NCBI GenBank assembly: GCA_005502875.1 | Contig: SCMV01000004.1 | Span: 62,001-126,000 of the forward strand | Length of the DNA: 64,000 bases | From: Comamonadaceae bacterium 2PF | GTDB lineage: Bacteria > Pseudomonadota > Gammaproteobacteria > Burkholderiales > Burkholderiaceae_C | Direction: 5' to 3' | Shown: positions 26,983-34,887 of the stretch, piece after piece | Numbering within the stretch: position 1 is the first letter of the stretch | Layout of the letters: every line of letters starts with the position of its first letter | The notes under the pieces: model-generated | Told to the model about the DNA's origin: nothing | What the model saw: the letters and a program-made list of their open reading frames with translations, nothing else | Database searches by the model: none | Program-made: the position numbers and the translations under genes

Positions 26983-27432
26983 ATGAGCTACGAAGACCCC
27001 GGCACGGACCGACCGCCAGAGATGCCTCTGCTGCTGGCGGCGGAGCTGCAGGATCACATGATGACGGCCACCAACGACCTGGAGCGACTGCAGCGCCTGC
27101 TGGACGATGCCTGCCAGGCCTTGATGGAGGGCTTTCACACCTCCGCGGGCCAGCTCGGCACGGTCATCGACCAGGGGCACGAGATCACGCCGCACCTGCA
27201 CGAGGTTCGCCAGACCCTGTTCAAGGCCGTCACGGCCCTGCAGTTCCAGGACATGGCCACCCAGCTGATCGCCCACACGAACAAACGCCTGCGCAGCTGC
27301 GCCGACCAGATCGCCCGGGATGCCTTGGGCGATGACGACCCGGACGGGGCTGCCGTGGTCGAAGAAGGCCCGCTCAAGCCCAACCCTGTCACACAGGACG
27401 AAATGGATGCCGGCTCGGTGGAGTTGTTCTAA
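26983..27432 (+). CDS. Small chemotaxis-linked protein with CheZ-like DxxxQ motif
   Basis: This 149-residue, largely helical acidic protein has no named family I can assign. Helix 1 (residues about 14-58) and helix 2 (about 60-105) could form a hairpin. The second contains ALQFQDMATQLIAHTNKR, with D90 and Q94 forming a DxxxQ pattern like the catalytic D143/Q147 of E. coli CheZ (FQDLTGQVI). It lies directly upstream of cheY and cheA, and no other cheZ is seen. I infer a CheY-P phosphatase of reduced size; the C-terminus (DEMDAGSVELF) resembles the CheY-binding tail idea but is not proof. The start is set by GTGGAG at 26972-26977. Confidence 0.7.
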   Translation: MSYEDPGTDRPPEMPLLLAAELQDHMMTATNDLERLQRLLDDACQALMEGFHTSAGQLGTVIDQGHEITPHLHEVRQTLFKAVTALQFQDMATQLIAHTNKRLRSCADQIARDALGDDDPDGAAVVEEGPLKPNPVTQDEMDAGSVELF

Positions 27433-27457
27433 AGAATGACTTACCACCTGCCGAAAA
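27430..27457 (+). promoter_or_regulatory. Second sigma-28-like promoter, upstream of cheY
   Basis: TAAA (27430-27433) and GCCGAAAA (27450-27457) are separated by 16 bases, one more than the FliA optimum. The first T is also part of the stop codon of the preceding gene. A separate promoter for cheY would uncouple it from the CheZ-like gene. Confidence 0.45.
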
Positions 27458-27529
27458 CAACCATGCCGTTGACAGGTTTCAACACACCGATTCCCTCCTG
27501 ATCACACTCATCCAGCAACGGAGCGCGCC

Positions 27530-27892
27530 ATGCACTCGATTCTTGCCGTCGACGATTCCGCATCCATGCGTCAAATGGTCTCCTTCACGCTCAAGAGCGC
27601 GGGCTACAACGTCATCGAGGCGGTGGACGGCCAGGACGCCTGGGAGAAGGCGGGTGGGCGCAGCTTCGACCTGGTGCTCACCGACCAGAACATGCCCCGC
27701 ATGGACGGCATCAGCCTGACCAAGAAGCTGCGCGAGTCGCCCCAGTTCAAGAGCACCCCCATCCTGATCCTGACCACCGAGTCGAGCGATCAGATGAAGC
27801 AGGCTGGCCGCGCTGCAGGCGCAACGGGCTGGCTGGTCAAGCCGTTCGACCCGAACAAGCTGATCGAAGTGATCCAGAAGGTCATCCGCTGA
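27530..27892 (+). CDS. cheY: CheY-type single-domain response regulator
   Basis: The 120-residue protein is a lone receiver domain: acidic pair D8-D9, phospho-acceptor D52 in LTDQNMPRMDG, Thr at 82-83, and K104 in LVKPFDP. The absence of an output domain and the position before cheA identify it as the CheY of this pathway, which would bind the flagellar switch or another motor once phosphorylated. GGAG eight bases upstream serves as ribosome site. Confidence 0.95.
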   Translation: MHSILAVDDSASMRQMVSFTLKSAGYNVIEAVDGQDAWEKAGGRSFDLVLTDQNMPRMDGISLTKKLRESPQFKSTPILILTTESSDQMKQAGRAAGATGWLVKPFDPNKLIEVIQKVIR

Positions 27893-27945
27893 GCGCCTGA
27901 CCGACCGAGCGAATCGGCCCACCCGTTACACATCTGGAGCCAGAC

Positions 27946-30081
27946 ATGGCAGACACGAGCACCGACAACAGCACGTCATCCGCGGGCATCGACCTCAGCC
28001 AGTTCTACCAGGTCTTCTTTGAAGAAGCCGGTGAGAACCTGGAGAACATGGAGCAGCTCCTGCTGGAGCTCGACATCGAGTCCGCCGACGACGAGGAGCT
28101 CAACGCCATCTTCCGCTGCGCGCACTCCATCAAGGGTGGTGCCGCGACGTTTGGCTTCAGCGATGTGGCCGAGCTGACCCACCAGATGGAGACGCTGCTG
28201 GACAAGCTGCGCCGCCACGAACTGACGCCCACGGCGCCGATGGTCGACGTGTTGCTGCAATCCGGCGACGCCCTCAAGGCCATGCTGGGTCGCCACCAGG
28301 GCTCTGGTGCCGACGCCGTCGACACGACCGAGTTGCTGTTCAACATCCGGGCCATGGTGTCTGGCGAGGCCCCCCCTGTGGCGGTGGCTGCTTCCCCGGC
28401 CGCCCCTGCGCCAGCAGTCGCCGCGGCCGCAGTGACGGCTGCCCCGGCGGCCTCCGGTCAGCGCACCGTCGAATTGCGCGTGGGCCCGCTGGACAACCCG
28501 GCTCTGGCCGAGAACCTGGTCGAGCTGTTCAAGGAAATCGTCGACCTGGGCACCATCGAAGCCTTGCCCGATGACGCCTCGCTGGCGGGCGTGCGTCGCT
28601 TCAAGGTCTGCACCGCCACCGCCGAATCCGAGTTGCTGGACCTGTTCACGTTCCACGTGGCCCGCGAGCAGGTCAGTTTCGTGGCCATGGGCGAAGCCAG
28701 CAAGCCTGCACTCGCTCAGCCGGCCGCTGACGCGGGTTACGGCTTCTTCGATGCCCCCGAAGCACCCAAGGCCCCGGAGGGCTACGGCTTCTTCGACAAC
28801 GCCCCGGGCTCGCCCGACAAGCCGGCGCCAGCCGCTGCCGCCGAAGCCCCGCAGCTCAAGCCCGTGGCCGCTGCAGCCAAGCCTGCCGCCAAGGCCGAAA
28901 AGCCCGCCGCCGGCCCCGAGACTTCGACCATCCGCGTGTCGGTCGAGAAGGTCGACCAGCTCATCAACCTGGTGGGCGAACTCGTCATCACCCAGGCCAT
29001 GCTGGCCCAGAACAGCCGTGGCCTGGACCCGGTCGTCTACCAGCAGCTGGTCTCCGGCCTGACGGACCTGGACCGCAACACCCGCGACCTGCAAGAGGCC
29101 GTGATGTCGATCCGGATGATTCCGATGTCGACGGTGTTCAGCCGCTTCCCGCGCATGCTGCGCGACCTGGCCAACAAGCTGGGCAAGAAGGTCGAGCTGG
29201 TCACCCAGGGTGAAGCCACCGAGCTCGACAAGGGCCTGGTCGAGAAAATCACCGATCCGCTGACCCACCTGGTGCGCAACTCGTGTGACCACGGCGTGGA
29301 AATGCCCGCCGACCGCATCGCCAAGGGCAAGCCGGAAGTTGGCACGATCACGCTGGCAGCTTCGCACCAGGGCGGCTCCATCGTCATCGAAGTGCGCGAC
29401 GACGGCCGTGGCCTGAACCGCGACAAGCTGATCAAGAAGGCCCGTGAGAAGGGCATCGATGCGCCTGACACGATGACCGACGCCGAGGTCTGGAACCTGA
29501 TCTTCGCGCCGGGCTTCTCGACGGCCGACGAGGTGACCGACGTCTCGGGCCGTGGTGTCGGCATGGACGTGGTCAAGAAGAACATCACCTCGCTGGGTGG
29601 CACGGTCGAGATCGACTCGGCCGAGGGCTACGGCATGCGCGTGGCGGTTCGCCTGCCGCTGACCCTGGCCATCATGGACGGCATGAGCGTGGGCGTGGGC
29701 GAAGAGGTCTACATCCTGCCGCTGTCCTCGGTGGTCGAGAGCTTCCAGGTCAACCAGGATGTCATCAAGACCGTCGGCGGCTCGGGCCGCGTGGTCGAGG
29801 TGCGCGAAGAGTACATGCCGGTCATCGAGCTGGAGAAGGTCTTCCAGGTGCCTCGGTTCGACTGGGAACACAACAGCGGGATCATGGTGGTCGTCGAAGC
29901 CGAAGGTGGCCGTGTGGCCCTCTTGGTCGACGAACTGCTGGGCCAGCAACAGGTCGTGGTCAAGAACCTCGAATCCAACTACCGCAAGGTCAACGACGTT
30001 TCGGGCGCCACCATCATGGGCGATGGCCGCGTGGCGCTGATCCTCGACGTCGGCAGCCTGGTGCGCCGCTCGCGTCACTGA
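27946..30081 (+). CDS. cheA: Chemotaxis histidine kinase CheA
   Basis: CheA couples receptors to CheY. The 711-residue protein has a P1/Hpt domain with phospho-H60 in CAHSIKGGAATFG, an Ala/Pro-rich linker, and a regulatory P2-like domain (VELRVGPLDNPALAENLVELF). A second linker follows with two YGFFD motifs (265-269 and 280-284), then the P3 dimerisation helices (VEKVDQLINLVGELVITQAML), the P4 ATPase (LTHLVRNSCDHGVE N-box, EVRDDGRGL G1, GVGMDVV G2) and the P5 CheW-like domain. Only one Hpt is present, unlike the ChpA kinase later in the window. cheR, cheB and cheD are not present in this cluster. Confidence 0.96.
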   Translation: MADTSTDNSTSSAGIDLSQFYQVFFEEAGENLENMEQLLLELDIESADDEELNAIFRCAHSIKGGAATFGFSDVAELTHQMETLLDKLRRHELTPTAPMVDVLLQSGDALKAMLGRHQGSGADAVDTTELLFNIRAMVSGEAPPVAVAASPAAPAPAVAAAAVTAAPAASGQRTVELRVGPLDNPALAENLVELFKEIVDLGTIEALPDDASLAGVRRFKVCTATAESELLDLFTFHVAREQVSFVAMGEASKPALAQPAADAGYGFFDAPEAPKAPEGYGFFDNAPGSPDKPAPAAAAEAPQLKPVAAAAKPAAKAEKPAAGPETSTIRVSVEKVDQLINLVGELVITQAMLAQNSRGLDPVVYQQLVSGLTDLDRNTRDLQEAVMSIRMIPMSTVFSRFPRMLRDLANKLGKKVELVTQGEATELDKGLVEKITDPLTHLVRNSCDHGVEMPADRIAKGKPEVGTITLAASHQGGSIVIEVRDDGRGLNRDKLIKKAREKGIDAPDTMTDAEVWNLIFAPGFSTADEVTDVSGRGVGMDVVKKNITSLGGTVEIDSAEGYGMRVAVRLPLTLAIMDGMSVGVGEEVYILPLSSVVESFQVNQDVIKTVGGSGRVVEVREEYMPVIELEKVFQVPRFDWEHNSGIMVVVEAEGGRVALLVDELLGQQQVVVKNLESNYRKVNDVSGATIMGDGRVALILDVGSLVRRSRH

Positions 30082-30114
30082 CGCCAGGCACACCCAGGGC
30101 ACAAGGAGAACAGC

Positions 30115-30591
30115 ATGGGCATGATGGAAAAACTGGACGTGCAGACCGAACTGGCGCGCGAGTACCTGACCTTCCGCCTCGGTGACGAGGAATACGGCAT
30201 CGACATCCTCAAGGTGCAGGAAATCCGCGGCTACGAGAACCCGACCCGCATCGCCAACGCGCCGCACTTCCTCAAGGGTGTGTTGAACCTGCGCGGCACG
30301 ATCGTGCCGATCGTGGACCTGCGCCTGCGCTTTGGCTGCGCCACGGTCGAGTACAACGCCTTCACGGTCTCCATCGTGCTGCACATCGGCCAGCGCACCA
30401 TCGGTGCCGTGGTTGACTCGGTCAGCGACGTGATGGAAATTCCGTCTGATGCGGTGCGACCGGCACCGGAGATGAACTCGGCCATCGATGCCACCTACAT
30501 CCGTGGGCTGGCGCAGATCGGCGAGCGCATGGTCATCCTGCTGGACATCGAAAGCATGTTGATGAGCCAGGACATGTGCCTGATCGACTGA
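30115..30591 (+). CDS. cheW: Chemotaxis coupling protein CheW
   Basis: CheW is the scaffold between receptors and CheA. The 158-residue protein contains YLTFRLGDEEYGIDILKVQEIRGYE, the start of the SH3-like fold, the NLRGTIVPIVDLR motif and a second subdomain. AAGGAGA just upstream sets the ATG. It follows cheA by 33 bases. The C-terminal MSQDMCLID tail is a few residues longer than the E. coli protein. Confidence 0.95.
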   Translation: MGMMEKLDVQTELAREYLTFRLGDEEYGIDILKVQEIRGYENPTRIANAPHFLKGVLNLRGTIVPIVDLRLRFGCATVEYNAFTVSIVLHIGQRTIGAVVDSVSDVMEIPSDAVRPAPEMNSAIDATYIRGLAQIGERMVILLDIESMLMSQDMCLID

Positions 30592-30674
30592 AGCAGTTGA
30601 GCAGAGACAGGCGATTTTGTCGGGGACTGGCGGCTGCCAGCGAGTCCGACGCCAACCTTCTTGAGGAACACGAG

Positions 30675-31142
30675 ATGAAAACGCACATCAAGTGGATGGT
30701 CGCCGCCGTGGTCGCCACCGCAGGTCTCTCCAATGCTGTCATGGCCGCCGAGGGTGGCGCCACCAAGGACGATGCCGTGAGCATGGTCAAAAAGGGCGTG
30801 GCCCACGTGAAGTCGGCCGGCAAGGACAAGGCCTACGCCGAGTTCAGCGACAAGGCCAATGCCAGCTGGCGCAAGGAAGACCTCTACCTGGTGGTCTATG
30901 GCCTGGACGGCACGGTGCACGCTCACGGCGCCAACGCCAAGATGATCGGCAAGAACCTGATCGAGCTCAAGGACATCGACGGCAAGCTCTTCGTCAAGGA
31001 GCGCGTCGACATGGCCAAGGCCCAAGGCACCTTCTGGCAGGACTACAAGTTCACCAACCCCGAGACCAAGAAGATCGAGCCCAAGCAGATGTATTGCGAA
31101 AAGCTCGACGACACCGTGGTCTGCGGCGGCATCTACAAGTGA
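30675..31142 (+). CDS. Secreted single-Cache-domain protein
   Basis: The 155-residue protein has a signal peptide (MKTHIKWMVAAVVATAGLSNAVMA, cleaved before AEGG) and no membrane anchor or lipobox, so it is periplasmic. The mature part matches a single Cache (sCache_2) domain: an N-terminal helix (DAVSMVKKGVAHVKSAGKDKAYAEFS), then EDLYLVVYGLDGTVHAHGANAKMIGKN, the typical Y/D-x-G-x-x-x-AH pattern. Two Cys near the end may pair. It lies between cheW and an MCP, and may present a ligand to that receptor; this is an inference. GAGGAA six bases upstream sets the start; the frame opening at 30576 is longer but lacks a signal peptide. Confidence 0.85.
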   Translation: MKTHIKWMVAAVVATAGLSNAVMAAEGGATKDDAVSMVKKGVAHVKSAGKDKAYAEFSDKANASWRKEDLYLVVYGLDGTVHAHGANAKMIGKNLIELKDIDGKLFVKERVDMAKAQGTFWQDYKFTNPETKKIEPKQMYCEKLDDTVVCGGIYK

Positions 31143-31189
31143 TTTGATTCTGTTCGGGAGGCGGGCCCGAGCGGCCCGGAGGAACGCCC

Positions 31190-32716
31190 ATGAAACTCCG
31201 CGCCAAACTGATGATGGCGCCGGCCTTGGTCAGCGGTGTGTTGCTGCTGGCGTTGGGCGGTTACCTGGCTGTCATGGCTCACTTTCGTGAGCAGAGTCAT
31301 GCCAGCTATGAGGACGCCATCGGGCGCCAGGTCAGCATTGCCAGCGTGGGCGACGTCCTGGGCGACGCCCATGTCGACATGTACCGAACCGTTGCCATCA
31401 TCGGATCGCTCGACGATGCGCAGCTCAAGTCTCGACGCGAAGCCTTGCCTCGCGCAGCAGAGCAGGTCAAAAAAGGCGTCGAAGGCAGCGTGTCGGGGGC
31501 AGTGCGAGGCTCTGAGGCTTTCACATCTTTCGAGCAGGCGCTGAGCAAGTACGTCAAGGCGGCAGATGCAGCCATCGACCTTTCCACCATCGATCCCAAC
31601 ACGGGCATCGCAGCCTTGCAGACTGCTGACGCTGAGTTCAAATCGGTGGCGAAAAGCCTGGATCAGCTCGAGGGGCTGGTCCGCAGCGCTGCCGACGAAT
31701 CTGTTGTTGAGCTCGAAGGCGCGGCCGTTCGCAACAGCCTCGTGCTTTCGCTGATCGGTGTGTTGTCGGGCGTGGCCGCGCTGGTTTACGCATGGCGCCT
31801 GCAAGGTCAGGTGCTCACGGACCTGCGGCGAGCAGTTGATGCATCGGACGCGGTGGCCCAGGGGCGCTTTGACACCGACCTGTCTGCCCGCACGCAGGAC
31901 GAGATCGGTCAGCTGATGGAGGGCCTGCAACGCATGGTGGCGGAGCTTTCCTCTTCGATGCAGGTGGTGCAACGCGCAGCGCAGTCCATCGAAACCGCTT
32001 CCACCGAAATCGCGGCAGGCAACCAGGACCTCAGCCAGCGCACCGAGCACACCGCATCCAGCCTTCAGGAAACCGCTTCTTCCATGGAGCAGCTCACCGG
32101 CACGGTGCGCCAGACCGCTGAATCCGCGCGCATGGCCAACGACCTGGCATCCAGTGCCACCCAGGCGGCTCGCCAGGGTGGTGACGTGATGCACCAGGTG
32201 GTCACCAACATGAGCGAGATCGATGCGGCCTCGCGCAAGATCAACGAGATCATCGGCGTGATCGATGGCATCGCTTTTCAGACCAACATCCTGGCTTTGA
32301 ACGCTGCGGTGGAAGCTGCGCGTGCAGGTGAACAGGGCCGGGGCTTTGCCGTGGTGGCCGGTGAGGTGCGCTCGCTCGCTCAGCGCAGCGCCAATGCCGC
32401 GCGCGAGATCAAGGGCCTGATCGGCTCATCGACCGAGCGCGTCGAGGCCGGGTCCCGGCTCGTGCAGGAGGCGGGTGCCTCCATGCAAGGCATCGTCGAG
32501 GGTGTCGAGCGCGTGACGCAGATCATCCGCGAGATCACCCAGGCAGCCGACCAGGAGTCCGATGGCATCGGCCTGGTCAGTCAGGCGGTGGGCAAGCTCG
32601 ACCAGATGACGCAGCAAAACGCGGCCCTCGTGGAGCAATCGGCCGCCGCAGCCGAGCACCTCAAGGGCCAGGCCGAAACCCTGGCCGAGGTGGTGGGGCG
32701 TTTCCGCCTGCGGTGA
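31190..32716 (+). CDS. Methyl-accepting chemotaxis protein
   Basis: The receptor of 508 residues has membrane helix 1 at about 9-29, a periplasmic four-helix-bundle-like domain (31-185), membrane helix 2 near 187-206, a HAMP domain ([20 protein letters not shown]), and the signalling hairpin with the hallmark [49 protein letters not shown] tip. Methylation helices flank the tip. The C-terminus (VVGRFRLR) has no CheR-tethering pentapeptide. It is the last gene of the chemotaxis cluster. Confidence 0.95.
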   Translation: MKLRAKLMMAPALVSGVLLLALGGYLAVMAHFREQSHASYEDAIGRQVSIASVGDVLGDAHVDMYRTVAIIGSLDDAQLKSRREALPRAAEQVKKGVEGSVSGAVRGSEAFTSFEQALSKYVKAADAAIDLSTIDPNTGIAALQTADAEFKSVAKSLDQLEGLVRSAADESVVELEGAAVRNSLVLSLIGVLSGVAALVYAWRLQGQVLTDLRRAVDASDAVAQGRFDTDLSARTQDEIGQLMEGLQRMVAELSSSMQVVQRAAQSIETASTEIAAGNQDLSQRTEHTASSLQETASSMEQLTGTVRQTAESARMANDLASSATQAARQGGDVMHQVVTNMSEIDAASRKINEIIGVIDGIAFQTNILALNAAVEAARAGEQGRGFAVVAGEVRSLAQRSANAAREIKGLIGSSTERVEAGSRLVQEAGASMQGIVEGVERVTQIIREITQAADQESDGIGLVSQAVGKLDQMTQQNAALVEQSAAAAEHLKGQAETLAEVVGRFRLR

Positions 32717-32757
32717 ACGACCCCCGGCGTCAGGCTGGGGCCCCCTGTGCCGGCTGT

Positions 32758-33642
32758 TCAGTGCGCCGACTTCGGGTTGCGGTAGACGTCGCGCAACTCG
32801 CCTTCCGGCCCGAACAGCCGCGAGCGCCACGCTTCTTCAAGGGCCTGTGTGGCCTGCTGACGCGGGTGGAACTTGCGCCGCCAGAACTTGGGCATGTGGC
32901 GCAGCACCGAGCTGATCAAGGCTTTGGGCCCGAAGAGCGCTCGCAAGCCCCGGCGGTTTTCGCTCAGGTTGAACAGCTGACCTTCCTTGACCAGCAGGTG
33001 GACCCAGCTGGCCACCACCGGCAGCATCACGAAGATGCCCACCAGCCAGCCGGCTTGCTTGCGCTCGCGCTGGGTGCCACCGATCAGCTCGAACACGTCG
33101 TAGGCCACCGACTTGTGTTCCAGCTCTTCGAGCGCGTGCCAGTACCAAAGCTGCAGCATCTCGGGGTCGGATGACTTCGCCAGGGCCTCGTCGGTCAGCC
33201 AGACCTCGGCCAGGTGCGCCGTGAAGTGCTCCATCATGGTCGTGCAGGCCAGCTGCAGCCGAGGCGAAAAGCGCTCGAGCTGGCGCAGTCCGAATCGCAC
33301 GTAGCGCGCGGGCAGGTCCACGTCCAGGCCACGCTCGCGGAACAGGTCGTTGAGCCGGTCGTGCTCGCGGCCGTGCAGGGCCTCCTGCCCCATGAAGCCC
33401 GAGACCTGGGCCTTGAGCACCGGGTCGGTGATGCGGTCGCGAAAGTGCCTCACCGACTCCATGAAGAAGCGCTCACCCGGCGGGAAGATGCCCGAGAACA
33501 CGACGAACATCAGGCTGGCCAGCGGGTTCTGGTCGTAGAAAAAGTAGCGCTGCGACGCCTGGGGGAAGCGAAAGTCGATGTGACGGGGCGGGATGCCCAC
33601 CTGGGCGCCGGTGAGCGGGCGGGTGGCGACGGTGTCTGACAT
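32758..33642 (-). CDS. Predicted metal-dependent hydrolase (PF10118-type)
   Basis: The 294-residue protein belongs to the predicted metal-dependent hydrolase family DUF/PF10118, found widely in proteobacteria. Conserved acidic and His residues occur as GQEALHGREHDRL, TTMMEHFTAHLAE and YWHALEELEHKSVAYDVF, a ferritin-like di-metal pattern. A hydrophobic patch near 200-220 (AGWLVGIFVMLPVVASWVHLLV) may touch the membrane. No substrate is known. It is divergent from a TetR gene, and the shared palindrome in the gap suggests direct repression by it. Confidence 0.82.
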   Translation of the reverse strand: MSDTVATRPLTGAQVGIPPRHIDFRFPQASQRYFFYDQNPLASLMFVVFSGIFPPGERFFMESVRHFRDRITDPVLKAQVSGFMGQEALHGREHDRLNDLFRERGLDVDLPARYVRFGLRQLERFSPRLQLACTTMMEHFTAHLAEVWLTDEALAKSSDPEMLQLWYWHALEELEHKSVAYDVFELIGGTQRERKQAGWLVGIFVMLPVVASWVHLLVKEGQLFNLSENRRGLRALFGPKALISSVLRHMPKFWRRKFHPRQQATQALEEAWRSRLFGPEGELRDVYRNPKSAH

Positions 33643-33700
33643 GCGTGGTCTCCTGATGGGGGCACGTTTGCTTGACGTGCACGATAATCGGTGACAGTTT

Positions 33701-33733
33701 GATCCGAATGTTCATTCGGATTCAATTCGGATC
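33701..33733. promoter_or_regulatory. TetR-type operator palindrome
   Basis: A perfect 9-base inverted repeat, ATCCGAATG-TT-CATTCGGAT (33702-33721), is followed 11 bases later by a third half-site (ATTCGGAT at 33725-33732), so GATCCGAAT and ATTCGGATC also pair across the whole block. It lies between the PF10118-type gene and tetR and directly upstream of the tetR start codon, a typical place for an autoregulatory operator. Confidence 0.65.
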
Positions 33734-33747
33734 CTTTCACGCCAGCC

Positions 33748-34395
33748 ATGCCACGCATCCCCCGACAGCAACGCGCCAAGTCCACGGTCGAAGCCATCCT
33801 GGACGCCGGCTACATCAGCCTCGGTCAACACGGCCTGGCGGGCACCACCACCACCCACATCGCCGACATAGCCGGCGTCAGCGTGGGTTCGCTCTACGAG
33901 TACTTCCGCAACAAGGAGGCGATCTACGCGGCCATGCAGGAGCGCTTCGTGCGCGACCTGGTCGGCACCCTGCAACCCTTGACGCCCAAGATCGTGCGCA
34001 CGCCGCTGACGCAGGCCATCCCGACGCTGCTCTACGAGGTGCAGGCCCTGCTGCTGCGCGACGAGCAGCGCTACCTGCGTTACGCCCGGGTGGTTTTCAA
34101 CGCCGACTTCCGGCTCGACCTCACCGAGGTCTCGCGCCTGCTGGGCGACATCATCGTGCAGTACCTGCTGCACAACCCGCAGTACGCGCGCATGCAGCGT
34201 TTCGCGGCCATGAGCTACATCTTCGTGAACGCGGGCATGTTCACCGTGATCCGGCACCTGTCCGATCCGAACCCGCCGATTTCCTACGATGAGCTGGTCG
34301 ATGGCCTGGCCCACATGGTGAGCCACTACGTGCGGATGGAGTTGCAGTTGATGCAGGCGGCCGCTGGCCCGAAGCCCGCAGAAGGCGCTGCCTGA
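33748..34395 (+). CDS. TetR-family transcriptional regulator
   Basis: The 215-residue regulator has an N-terminal HTH (residues about 10-56: AKSTVEAILDAGYISLGQHG, ...TTHIADIAGVSVGSLYEYFRNKEAIYAAM) with the canonical GVSVGSLYxYFxNKE recognition helix. It has an all-helical ligand domain whose inducer cannot be guessed. It is divergently transcribed from the PF10118-type hydrolase with an operator-like palindrome between them. Because the palindrome lies 30-45 bases before its own ATG, autoregulation is likely. Confidence 0.93.
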   Translation: MPRIPRQQRAKSTVEAILDAGYISLGQHGLAGTTTTHIADIAGVSVGSLYEYFRNKEAIYAAMQERFVRDLVGTLQPLTPKIVRTPLTQAIPTLLYEVQALLLRDEQRYLRYARVVFNADFRLDLTEVSRLLGDIIVQYLLHNPQYARMQRFAAMSYIFVNAGMFTVIRHLSDPNPPISYDELVDGLAHMVSHYVRMELQLMQAAAGPKPAEGAA

Positions 34396-34458
34396 GCGGC
34401 GGCGCTGGGCGCCTGAAGCGTGCTTTCGGCCTGTCGCGACCCAGGTCGGGGCCTGCGC

Positions 34459-34887
34459 TCAGCCTGTGGCGAGCGCGTCGGCGACTCGGCGATCCAGATC
34501 GAGCAGGGGCAGTGTCAGGCGGGACTCGGCGTCAGGCACATCGCGCTGTTTGGGCGCCCACACCGGCGCGGGCCAGCGTGCGTCCCAGTCGAAGCGCGCG
34601 ATCACGTGCCAGTGCAGGTGAGGCACCACGTTGCCCAGGCTGGCCAGGTTGACCTTGGTGGGCTTGAGGTGCTCGCGCAGCACGGTTTCCACCTTGGCCA
34701 CGGCCTGCATGATGCGGCTGCGGTCCGCCGGTGGCAGGTCGGTCCACTCGGCCACGTGCGCGTTCCAGATGACGCGGTAGAAGGCCGGGTGGTCTGCATC
34801 CACTGCGCGGATCACGCGCAGGGCATCGTTGCGGAAGACGGGGATGCCGCCTTCCTGCTCGCAAAGCTCGCAGCCAGCCTGCGTCAT
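34459..34887 (-). CDS. HIT-family nucleotide-binding protein
   Basis: The 142-residue protein has the histidine-triad signature PHLHWHVIARF near the middle and an N-terminal CxxC (CELCE) that could bind zinc, as in many HIT hydrolases. Such proteins hydrolyse nucleoside phosphoramidates or adenylates. The ATG at 34887 shares a base with the stop codon of the large oxidoreductase gene upstream (GTG-ATG overlap), so the two are co-transcribed. The functional connection to the oxidoreductase is unknown. Confidence 0.85.
   Translation of the reverse strand: MTQAGCELCEQEGGIPVFRNDALRVIRAVDADHPAFYRVIWNAHVAEWTDLPPADRSRIMQAVAKVETVLREHLKPTKVNLASLGNVVPHLHWHVIARFDWDARWPAPVWAPKQRDVPDAESRLTLPLLDLDRRVADALATG

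Noticed and set aside
27976-30384. An 802-codon open frame antisense to cheA and cheW
   Set aside because: His/Val/Asp-rich shadow; contradicts the well-conserved cheA and cheW frames.
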